Source: Montifringilla adamsi (Eukaryota; Chordata; Aves; Passeriformes; Passeridae). From it: a DNA stretch of 64,000 bases. Position numbers and translations under genes: made by a program. The DNA is taken from NCBI GenBank assembly GCA_017590115.1, contig JAGGNK010003335.1, forward strand, positions 1,612,001-1,676,000. Reading direction: 5' to 3'. This document shows positions 38,643 to 48,523 of the stretch, one piece after another. The notes below the pieces were generated by a model. That model saw nothing but the letters and a program-made list of their open reading frames with translations. It was not told the DNA's origin and did no database searches. Each line of letters begins with the position of its first letter. The first letter of the stretch is position 1.

Positions 38643-38883
38643 TGGCCTGTTCTGCGAGACGCCGCCGCCCATGGTGCTGCTGCAGACCAGCCCGTGTGAC
38701 AACTACGAGTGCCAGCACGGCGCGCAGTGCATCGTGGCGCAGCACGAGCCCGTGTGCCGCTGCCTGGCCGGCTTCGCGGGACAGCGCTGTGAGAAGCTCA
38801 TCACCGTCAACTTCGTGGGCAAGGACTCCTACGTGGAGCTGCCCTCCGCCAAAATCCGCCCGCAGGCCAACATCTCCCTGCAG
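38643..38883 (+). CDS. SLIT3: SLIT3 exon (about 31): end of EGF5, linker, EGF6, start of laminin G
   Basis: The exon is 241 bp and phases run 2 to 0. It reads [19 protein letters not shown], then [11 protein letters not shown] and [16 protein letters not shown], followed by [18 protein letters not shown] and NISLQ. The [13 protein letters not shown] linker is diagnostic of SLIT3. In SLIT2 the equivalent linker (VLPR/TSPCD) is the proteolytic processing site that separates the N- and C-terminal fragments. EGF6 has six cysteines, and the first laminin G strands follow directly. N-I-S is a glycosylation sequon. Third positions are very GC-rich. The donor CAG|GTTTGT is weak at +3 and +4. Confidence 0.98.
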
Positions 38884-39002
38884 GTTTGTCAGAGTAAAGG
38901 CTTAGCCAGAGGCTGCATGGGTAAAAATTGATGTTTATTGGCAATACCAGTGATGCTGTGTCCTCTTGTAATTGTAGAAAAATGCGTTTTCTAATCTACT
39001 GT

Positions 39003-39593
39003 TGTGGAAACCCAGAGCACCGGGAATATTTCTCTGTCTGCTCTGGGGTGCCCTGACCCCCAGGGGAGCACTGACTTTGCCCCTCATTCATGGAGAAAGT
39101 TTCCTAGACTTCAAGATAGACTACAATCCACAAAAGTGTGAAATCGATTATAGAGAGTAGTGTAGGTGTATCACTTAGGTGAGAAATTTAGGTTTTGGGA
39201 TTTTTAGTATGTTGTGGATGGAAGCAAGATGGAGGGCACAGGGTGTTGTCCTGGGTTTCTTCTTCATGCTTCTTCTTCCTTCTTCTTCATGGGTTTGGGT
39301 TGCATTTTGTAATTGGGCAGAAAAGTCTTCATTGTGGCCTCTTTGGGATCAGTTATTGGGTTAAAAGGGAAAATAATCTAGGTGTCAGTTCTTAATTGGA
39401 TAGTTTAGTCTTAAAAGACCTTGGAACAAGAGATTGTTGGCCATTTTGTGCCTTCTAATGAAAAGCTGCCAAACTCACAGTAGTGAGACTGTTTTACTGG
39501 TAAGAAATAATAAACACCTGAGTCCGACCATGAACTACTGTCTCAAGTGCCTTCAATCCAGACCCGGAGAAACCCACAACTGGTACACCCACA
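39003..39593 (+). mobile_element. Solo LTR, sense, 5-bp target duplication
   Basis: The element reads TGTGGAAACCCAGAGCACC...GGTACACCCACA with TG...CA ends. Flanks are ACTGT at 38998-39002 and GCTGT at 39594-39598, a 4 of 5 match. The second copy of the surrounding duplication has the uninterrupted sequence TCTACTGTAAAGTTTC at the same place, so it is a pre-insertion site. An AATAAA lies at 39509-39514, about 80 bp before the 3' end, as expected for the R/U5 part of an LTR in sense orientation. No internal region is present. Confidence 0.9.
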
Positions 39594-39702
39594 GCTGTAA
39601 AGTTTCAGTTTCTGGTGAATTTTCTCCTTGCAATAGTTCCAGTTAATCAGTTTCTTTGCTGATATCTAGCATTAAGTGACTGTAAAGGCAGAACAGTGAA
39701 TG

Positions 39703-40041
39703 TGGGTGGATGTAACAGCCTGGCCAGAGAGAGAGAAAGCTAGATAAGTTTTCCCAGAATCAGCCCGGGAGACTTTAGGGAACTGGAAATAAACAGTGAT
39801 AGCCAATTATTAAAACAACCTGCAGGTGGTGTTTTTCTAATATCTGTTTTCTTGTTACTCGCATAAGATTGTTTGCAAATGGGTGTCTTGTCAATTAGCC
39901 AGTCAGGTGAAATGTATTGATTAAATGACCAATCAGGTCCACCTGTATCAAAGCAGTGTATAAAAGAAGCAGTTTCAGTGAGGATGGTGTGCTTATGCTG
40001 GTTCTGACTGTCTTTGTGTCATTTGTGACTTAATGGTAACA
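39703..40041 (+). mobile_element. Second solo LTR, sense, 4-bp target duplication
   Basis: The insertion reads TGGGTGGATGTAACAGCC...TTAATGGTAACA and is flanked by AATG at 39699-39702 and 40042-40045. The other copy of the duplication lacks it. It has a CCAAT box at about 39929-39933 and TATAAA at 39959-39964, spaced as in an LTR promoter, on the + strand. The segment CCAATCAGGTCCACCTGTAT resembles the minus-strand LTR at 61865-62223, so the two may belong to related families. The exact 5' boundary is less certain than the 3' one. Confidence 0.8.
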
Positions 40042-40924
40042 AATGTACGACTGCAGGGTTAGAGTGCCTCAAATAGAAGGAAGAGGGCTAAACTCTTCTA
40101 CACGGTGAATATTTTTAAGGAAATTCTTGCCTGTATCAGTAGTACCTGCACAACCACAAAAAAGAACAAATGACAAAGGTAAACTGTAGAGTAGCTTGAC
40201 CTTCAGACACTTGGCTTCGGAGGATATGAAATCCACAGGGTTTATTCACTGTTCACAAGAAAGAAAAGCAAATGTACAAGTGAAATCCATGCATAGAGAC
40301 ATTTAACCTGTAATATCTGTGTGTCTCATGCTGCTGGAACAGGTGCTGCTGGCCAAAGTCCTGGAAAAACTTGAGAGGCACTTGTCTGCTCTAAAACCAG
40401 TGAAATATGAAAGAGTGACTGAGGCACCTTTGTGGGCACACATACTTCCTCCAGAATCCCTCCACACTCTGATTCCCAAACTGGCAACACAACCAGGGAT
40501 GATTCAGGAGTGCTCTGTGTCTCCCTACTGATTCTTCCTACAGCATTTTGTTTCATCCTGTACAACTCGATGTTTAATGTTATTGTGCTTCTTAAAACAG
40601 GCTGCTCTGAATGGCCTTTCTGGAAAATATTTTGCTTATTCAGCAGACAGAAGGCCTAGGGTCTTGTTACTAGTCCAAGGTTCAGAAGACAGCTGAAAAC
40701 TGGTTCTCATGTGAAATGGGAAGTTGACCTTTGTGTGTGAACCCACCCAAGGGCACCAAGACCTTTCTGTGCCTCCTGGCTCTTGCTCTCATTGCTGCTC
40801 AAATATATGATGTATTAAAGTATATTTGAATTGCATGTATGATTTTGGTTTGATTTTAGATACAGGTTTATTCCTTCTATTGATCATTCTCAAGCAACCT
40901 TACGTGGTTATGAATGTTTCACAG

Positions 40925-41055
40925 GTAGCTACGGACAAGGACAACGGCATCTTGCTGTACAAAGGAGACAATGATCCTTTGGCTCTGGAGTTGTACCAAG
41001 GACATGTGAGGCTCATCTATGACACCCTGAACTCCCCACCCACCACAGTGTACAG
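40925..41055 (+). CDS. SLIT3: SLIT3 exon (about 32): laminin G, second part
   Basis: The exon is 131 bp and phases run 0 to 2. It reads [18 protein letters not shown], then [18 protein letters not shown] and SPPTTVYS. This is the core of the laminin G beta sandwich and follows SLIT3 closely; SLIT2 has [16 protein letters not shown] here. The donor ACAG|GTAAGA is strong. The exon lies between the two copies of an intronic duplication (38888-40304 and 41181-41646), but no second copy of the exon itself was found. Confidence 0.97.
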
Positions 41056-41180
41056 GTAAGAGGCTAAGCTCTGCCAAGACATTTGACTTCCAAAACTGGT
41101 GGAGGAGAGGTAGGATTTTTCTAAGCAATGTGCACTGGAGAAAAACCTTTTATTTTACTTGGAGGTAATTAGATGAGAAA

Positions 41181-41646
41181 GTCAGAATAAAGACTTAGCT
41201 GGAGGCTGCATGGGTAAAAATTGACATTTATTGGCAATACCACTGATGCTGTGTCATCCTGTAATTGTAGAAAAGTGCATTTTCTAATCTACTGTAAAGT
41301 TTCAGCTTCTGGTGAATTTTGTCCTTGAAATAGTTCCAATTAATCAGTTTCTTTGCTGATATCTAGCATTAAGTGGCTGTACCAAGACAGAACAGTGAAC
41401 ATGCAAGTGCAAGGTTAGACTGCCTCAAATAGAAGGAGGAGAGCTGAACTCTTCTATGGGGAAGGAAACTCTTGTCTGTATCAGTAGTACCTACACAACC
41501 ACAAAAAACAAATGACAAAGGTAAATTGTAGAATAGTTTGACCTTCAGACACTTGGTTTCTGAGGATATGAAATCCACAGGTTTTATTCACTATTCACAA
41601 GAAAGAAAAGTAAATGTACAAGTGAAATCCATGCATAGAGACATTT
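41181..41646. repeat. Intronic duplication, copy 2 (uninterrupted)
   Basis: 466 bp aligned with 38888-40304 after removal of two LTRs from that copy. It starts GTCAGAATAAAGACTTAGCT and ends CATAGAGACATTT. It shows the undisturbed target sites for both LTR insertions. It could be one half of a local duplication, or a second insertion of the same unclassified dispersed repeat. Confidence 0.93.
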
Positions 41647-44600
41647 CTGTAGGAAGGAGAGATGTGCTGCCCTTTTCCTCCACTGTTCCTTCAGCATCCC
41701 TCTCCCCTGGTTGTTATTTTCAAGCCCTGTTGCTCCAGTTTGCTCTGAGCACAGATGCAGTTGTGACCACACAGAGCATTTTGGGTTGAGCACAGACTCC
41801 TGGCACTGTGTGTGCAGCAGAGCTGCAATTCCCAGCCCAGCTCACGCTGTGGGGAAGAGCATCCTGCTGGAGCAAGGGACAGCATGGATGTCACCATGCA
41901 TCACCCATCTCCTACTTCTCTCAGAAAGTTTTCTCAGCACTTGCTAACATTTGAGCCTCCCAGGGACTTTTCTTTAGGGAAATGGTGACATTTTTAAGAA
42001 AATGAAAATATTCTTTCTGTATTAAAGCAAACTGGATAATACCAATGCAGACATGTTGCCAGGAAGAGCACTGGCTTGTCCCCTCTAGGAATGAAGGAAG
42101 TAGTTTGCCCGTGGTTTTCACCAGCTGGATGCATAGGTGTGAAAAACATCTCTGTGTGTGGCTGCTGATCCTAATTGATCAGCTGTTAGGGCAAAGCTGA
42201 AGCTGATAAACAGCTTTATGCCGCTAATTAGAACGGGGGCAAAGCTCGTTATGTGCCGGGGTGACAGATCCGTGTGGATGTTTGCTGGCCATTGTCACCA
42301 CGGCAGAGTGGGGACACGAGCTGCTGCCACCAGCACACAAAGAGCACTCCCTGGATCTGCTGCCTTCTGGCAGAGCGGCCGGGGTGGCTGCGGTGTCCTC
42401 CTTGTCCCCCGCCCTTCCCAGGGATCAAGGAGGAGCGCTCCATTCACACTGACACCTCATTACCATAAGATTAATGGCCTGTTCTCTACATTTTGTGCAC
42501 CCTGGTCTGCTGAGATGGGAAAGAAACTGCTTAATACGATGCCCTTTCTGAAATGTCACTCTAATCTTTTATTAGTTTAAGGAGTGGAGCAAAATGGGAT
42601 TAGCATGGAGCTCGATGGGAAAAGATTAGGTTGATTGAGAAAAACTGCAGCTAAAGAATGTCAGAAAGGGCCTCTAAATAGATTAAAAGTCTTGTTTTCC
42701 TTAAAGGCTGAAGAAGGAGCAGGAAAACCTGCTTGTCCCCTTGCAAACATAGGATTTAAGGGTAGAAAGGCATAAGTGGATCAGGTTTGACCTCTCTGTT
42801 TGACTTTTAGCTAAGGCATGTGCTCTCTTTGGCCTAAGACATGACTTCCAGCTTGGCACAGAGTTTTGACAGGAAAACACCAAATAACAGAAAATCCCCC
42901 ATTTCCTTTTAGCTTGGACAATGGTCAATTATTTCCATTATCCAGGCATTGGCCATCATTTCTAAGTTGTGTCACTAATACCTTCTGGATTGTTTAGAGG
43001 CTTTCTCAAGGGAAATTAAAGTCTACTTATACCTGGACCTGGTTCCCGTGAGTTTATCTGGACTTTTATTTGCATTTCCTCCTAATCTGCATTTTGATGA
43101 AATGAATGGCTGGTTCAGTATGATACATTTTATCACAGCCTGAAGAATTTGGCAAACTCCTTTCTTCAACTTCTACATTTTCTTTTGTCATTGAAAACAA
43201 GGTTGCCAGGAGAACCTGTAACAGCCTGACCTCACCACTGGTAAAACAGTTTGCCTTCCCTACTGCCTCATCCCTGCTGTCTTGTTCAGACACCTCGTTT
43301 CAGTTTCAGTCTCAGCAAAAGTGGACTGTTTGCCTTTGCAAAGCTCTGTTGAAAGACTGTAAGATTAATTTTCACAGTCAATATCATGTTCTGCTCCCCT
43401 CCAAAGCAGTCCACTTTTTGGACGAGATGAGCAGGGCTTTGGCTCTTGGTTTTTCCCCAGAAGAGTCTGCCAAAAGAGGAGGAGGCCTTAAAATGCTGCC
43501 TGGTGGGAGCTGTGCCAGCTACAGCTGCAGGAAATCTGTCACTGACCTGGTCCCGGGTTGTAACTGAGATGTTTTGCTGGCTATTTCAGGTACTCCCAGG
43601 ATGGGACGTGGGAAGCCACTGGCAAGCCACATGATCTGTAATTCCTCATCAGAGTCTCCATGATAAGATTTATTAATAGTACTTACAAACAGTAAAATTA
43701 GCAAAGTACTTGGCTAATACAGGTAATATCCTGTAGGGATAAGATAAAAGCTGTTGTTTGGGAAGCCAGCAGTGAGTAAGTCACACTTGTGGTATTTTTC
43801 CATAGTATTCCGCAAGGATGAAACACTCTCTGTGTCCCAGCCCCCTGGGACAAAGGTGGGGGAAGGCTTGCAGCTAACACAGGGCGTGCTCTCAGCTTGC
43901 TGTGAGCTCTGAGAGTGGCTCTGCTGCAGAACTGCTGTGGGGATGATTGCAGGGCAGGGATGTGCCACAGGAGGGGATTGTCAGGAAAGAGATGCTCATT
44001 TTAACTCCTCTGGGAAGGCAGATTGTCCCTGGCTACCAGAAGGAACCTGTTCCTGTATTTTAGTCGCTCCTCTGAGCAGATTGAACCAGAATTGCTTCAC
44101 AAAGTCAGTCTTGAAAAGCCCAAGATAATTGGCTGTACATTCAGTGTTTGTCCCTGTGGTAGGTTTGGATAGAAAGGTTAAAGTTGACATTGGGCTTCTC
44201 TTTCATTCTAGTCAGGTAAAGGTCAGCACATGTCCAGTGGAAAAGACTACCTAAATTCCCTGTCATTTTTCATCAAGTTAGAGAGAAATACAAGTTACAA
44301 TTACAATGCAGTAATATAATATAATGCAATGATAAAACTCACCCTTTAAAAGAAAATCTGACTGATCTTTTACTGGAACCTGTCACTTGTGAGCTGCAGA
44401 ATAATGGTTTCCTGGATGTCAGAGTAAAGCTCTTACAGAAGAACCATTTTTGAAACAGGATTCCAAGTTATTGTTTCTTTTATTCCATTTAATGGACAAA
44501 TAAGTACAGGAATCTTCTCCTGAATGCTTTATTGCTCTCCTGGTTTCTGCACTGCTCAGAGTTACTCTTCCATGCCATGACAGTGCTTGGTGCCACTCCA

Positions 44601-47414
44601 ACAGTGAGTTCTTGAAATGAAGTAAAACTTTTACACAGATGCTATACCTTAATTTAAAGATGCCACCTGGTAAGGAACATGCTGCTTTTACTTACTACCA
44701 CAATCTAATCATTAAAAGTTTGAATTAACAAAGAGCAGTTAATTGCATAGTTCCAGCATTCAGCCATTGACACTGGTATCTGTTTAGCTGTATTCTATAG
44801 GGAGAACTCCCTATTTTGTCTTTTTTCCCACATCTGTTCCTTGAGCCAGAGATAAGACCTTACTTGTGAACTTTTCTCCGATAGATTTTATGCTGCCATA
44901 CAGTCATATTGATTTGGATGCTGAAATAATCCTTCCTAATACAAATGGAAAACAGAACTTTGACACAAACTGCTGATGTAATTCCCTCCAGAGTTCCCAG
45001 ATTGCCATGTTGCATACAGACTGTTATATCTGGTAAAGAGCAAGATGCAGGCGTCGTTGGTGTAAAATCATGTTTTCATGCAGGGCTCCTGACAGCAGAA
45101 AAAGGAGGCAGTTAGGAAAAGATAAGAATGAATTATATTTGTCTTTCTGTAGAGACTACACCCAAATTACATTATAATTCCTTTTAAAAGTATCCTTGCA
45201 TAATCTGCTTTCAAAAATGCTACATCATTAACAATATTCCTTGTAGATTGTATCATGCAGTTCTCATGGTCTGGCTGACTCTTACACAGCATAGATGGAT
45301 GTTCTTGTGGTTAAAGCAAAAGGCCTGAAATAAAGGAGCTTACATTCCTCCTGTATCTGTTTCACATGTGATGACTGCAAGACGACAAATTAAATCTGGT
45401 TCCCTCTGCACACCAAAAAGTAGAGAAAGGCATGAATAATAGAAAAGGTGTTTCAGAAATGTGCTGCAGGTCTCTGGAGGATGAGATTCCTTCCCCCCTG
45501 TCCCTCCAGGCTGTGGAACAGCACAAGGTTCTTATGCTGGTGGCATCTCTAAACTTCTGTGCCCTTCCACTTCCTCAGGCTCTGCCCTTGGCTCTGGAGC
45601 TGGAGCTGCTGGAACTTGGTGTCCAGCACTGTCCCTGGCCATGCCACTGCTGAATGGATGTGCAGAACTTCGGTCCTCTACTCAAATTTCTGCTGGTGCT
45701 GAAGTTGAACAGTTGCCTTGGTGGTGAAAGAGCATCCACACCTTCCACAGAGGAGGATTTTGTGCCATTGTCTCTTTAGCTGGAATTGGTTATCTGCAGA
45801 AAAGCCTGGGAGGCTTCACCATTAATTCTCTGCCTTCTGGGGAGGAATGTGCTGGAGGAGTGAGAACATTAATTATTCTTAGGATCATTATTAGAGCTTG
45901 TCAAACTCAGTTTTTGGCAAAAGTGTCTTTGCAGAGTGCACTGCATGACTGCTCCTGTTCTTCCTAACACCTTCACAGTCTGCAGCCCATGCTGTGCCCA
46001 TCCCTGGTGGGATGCCTGTTTGATACTCTGGATGGGCTCTAAATGGACTGTTTTTCAGTCATTTCTGTGAGGCATCACTGAGCTCTTTACAATTCTGCAT
46101 ATTTGCAATTCATTTTATTCTATCACACACTCTTATTTTTTCAGGTACCCCTTAGGGATTCTGTATCAAATATAATGAAAGAAACTAGCATTAGACTCTG
46201 ACCTGCACAGGAAAATTGTAAAATTTGAATGTACTTGTACATCTTGCATGAGGCAAGGCAAAGGACAGCTTGGTTATTTTTTTTACCTTTATAAGGGGCT
46301 CTGGAGTACTTAAATGGGAAAAAATGGCAAGTGTGTGAGTACTTGTCAAGCTACAAACATCACATTTCCCTAGTTTTTCCTGGATTTTTTTTTTTTGCAG
46401 TAGGACAGTGAAAATGTAGGGTCAAGACTTTAAAATATCATTTAACATTTATCATTAGGTTCAGAATCAAATATTTGCTTTCGTGAAATATGGAGACTTT
46501 TTCCTGCTGAGCTGAAGCTTAGAAAGGGTAAAGTTTTGTCCTTCAGGCTGCTGAAGGACTTAGCAGGCAAAATCTTGTTAAGCTGAATTAATTTTTTTCT
46601 TTGTAAATCTGTCCAGTATCTCTTGCAAGAATGACACTTTCTCATCTCCTCTCCCTCTTGAATGGATCCAGCTCATTCTCTTCAGTTCAATGTCCAAGTA
46701 CCCAGAGGCTGCAGACCCACACTTCATGTCTCACACAGGTATCCACAGGGTGTTTCAGAGTGAGCTTTTCACCAGCAGAAAGCAAAACCTTTCACAAAGG
46801 GAGCCAGTGCTGGCCTGTCTGTGGTACCAGGTACAGGCAGTTAAAGCCACTTGTCCTGTGGTAATGACAAAAATGAACTACATTCTCTGAGTCCCAGGGC
46901 ACCTTATTCAGGGGCCAAAATCTGGAGCTGTGGGTCTAAGCTGCACTCAGGCATCCCCTGTCAGCAGAGGCCAGGCTGGAAAAAGGTTGCAAATATGTTT
47001 TAAAGGCATTTTCCTGTTATATCACAGGTCACTGGTCCAGTAGTACATGGCCAGAGTTGGTTAATACTGATTGCATCAGACGGTGGCTGAAGTGTTTTCA
47101 TAATAGACAGTGATGGAATAAACCTAATCGTAGTCAAAATGACTTTATAAACTTCCTGAGCACTAATGACTGGCTCATGTCTTGAATTGTGAGGATTTTT
47201 GCCTTACAACAACATGTAGCAAGCTAATATGTTTATTTTTTCCTGCCTGTAAATTTCTTGTGAACATGATGAGTAACACAAAGTTTAGATGTGTGCCATG
47301 TGTGATAGATTCATATCCCATCTATCCCAAGTGCTGAGCTGGCTCTGGATCCAATCGAGGCAGTCTCTGTTGGAAGCAGCACACACAGGCCTGGAGCTGA
47401 GGGACATAGTGGAG

Positions 47415-47474
47415 GTGCAGGATGGGTTTGTGCAGGATGGGTCTGTGCAGGATGGGTCTGTGCAGGATGGGTTT
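47415..47474. repeat. 15-bp tandem repeat, four copies
   Basis: GTGCAGGATGGGTYT recurs at 47415, 47430, 47445 and 47460. The period is a multiple of three, so repetitive open frames appear on both strands; nothing else suggests that they are coding. Confidence 0.9.
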
Positions 47475-48457
47475 GTGCATGGTTATTTCAGTGCTTCCTC
47501 CCAGTATGGAAATGGCACCCACAGCTCAGCAGCATGCCCCAGTGCAGGGGGAAAGGTGGGCATGCAGCTGCTCTGGTGGCTGTCAAACAACGATGGGTTT
47601 GGTCCTTTCTGTGGAAGGTATGTTGCTATGGATGAGGTGGAAACCATTTCTAAATAGACATGACTTCTTTTATTCTTGGGGCTTATCCTCCAATTTCAAG
47701 TAAAGCCCATCATTCTCTGTCAATCTGACAGGATGCCCTGTTAATTGTACTCTGTAGTGGTCCTGCTCCCTGGTGCTAACAGGCAGATACCTGCATATTT
47801 TCCAGACCTGAAAAGGGGATAGATGGTGCAAAGTATTGCCTGATGTAACAACTCTGTGAAGGCACCTGGTGGATTTTTTCATCAGAAGCTGTGATTTGAT
47901 AACCAGCTGAATGGCAGAGCTGTTTTTCTAGAAGGTGACCCCATGCACCCTGCTCTGTTCCAAGCCCTGGTGGGGCCAGGGGCTGTGTCACAGCCTGTCC
48001 TGGCGTGTGACACTCAGCTGTACCCACGCAGTGCTGAGGAGGACGTGGCACTCAGGCTGCCACCACCCTGCTGCTGTGCCAGGGCCTGCCTTCCCCCCTG
48101 CTTTTTGCAGTGTCATTTTCATAAGGGTACCAGATTTCACACTGACCCAACAGCACTGCAGAATCTCGGATTTTTATTTTTTTTTCACTCTGTATTTTGG
48201 GTTTTGTTACTTTGTCTGATGCATGTCACTGTGAGGACACCAGGACAGGGTAGCTCATGACACCACCATGTGCAGTGAGGAGCCAAGGCATCCTGGGAGA
48301 GGGTGGGCAGGGAGCAACGCTTTGATCTGTCACTCAGGACCGGCCTTGGACTTGAGGAGTGCATTCCAGCTGTTTTTACTGCCATGGCACTTGCTTTGAC
48401 AGATTCTCAGCAGAATGAGGTATCCAGCTCTGCTGGTGTGAGCGCAGGAGACAGCAG

Positions 48458-48523
48458 CTCCTGTTCCCAGCAATTTCTGCTCCCATCAGCTTCTGCTCCC
48501 AGCAATTCCTGCTCCGAGCAGTG
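48458..48523. repeat. Degenerate 16-bp tandem repeat, about four copies
   Basis: Variants of CTGCTCCCAGCAATTC follow one another with substitutions. No function is visible. Confidence 0.65.

Larger units (their letters stand above)
38888..40304. repeat. Intronic duplication, copy 1 (interrupted by two LTRs)
   Basis: Once the two LTR insertions and their target duplications are removed, about 480 bp align colinearly with 41181-41646. Shared words include GAGGCTGCATGGGTAAAAAT, CAGTTTCTTTGCTGATATCT, CCTGTATCAGTAGTACCT-like sequence, GACCTTCAGACACTTGG and GTACAAGTGAAATCCATGCA. Differences are mostly single-base changes and small indels. The left edge is GTCAG at 38888 and the right edge is GACATTT near 40298-40304. 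Confidence 0.93.
38884..40924 (+). other. SLIT3: SLIT3 intron (2.0 kb), mostly a duplicated block carrying two LTRs
   Basis: Copy 1 of an intronic duplication starts at 38888, only 4 bp into the intron, and ends near 40304. It is split by solo LTRs at 39003-39593 and 39703-40041. The remaining 40305-40924 is unique sequence without recognisable features, ending in a modest acceptor, GAATGTTTCACAG. Confidence 0.85.
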
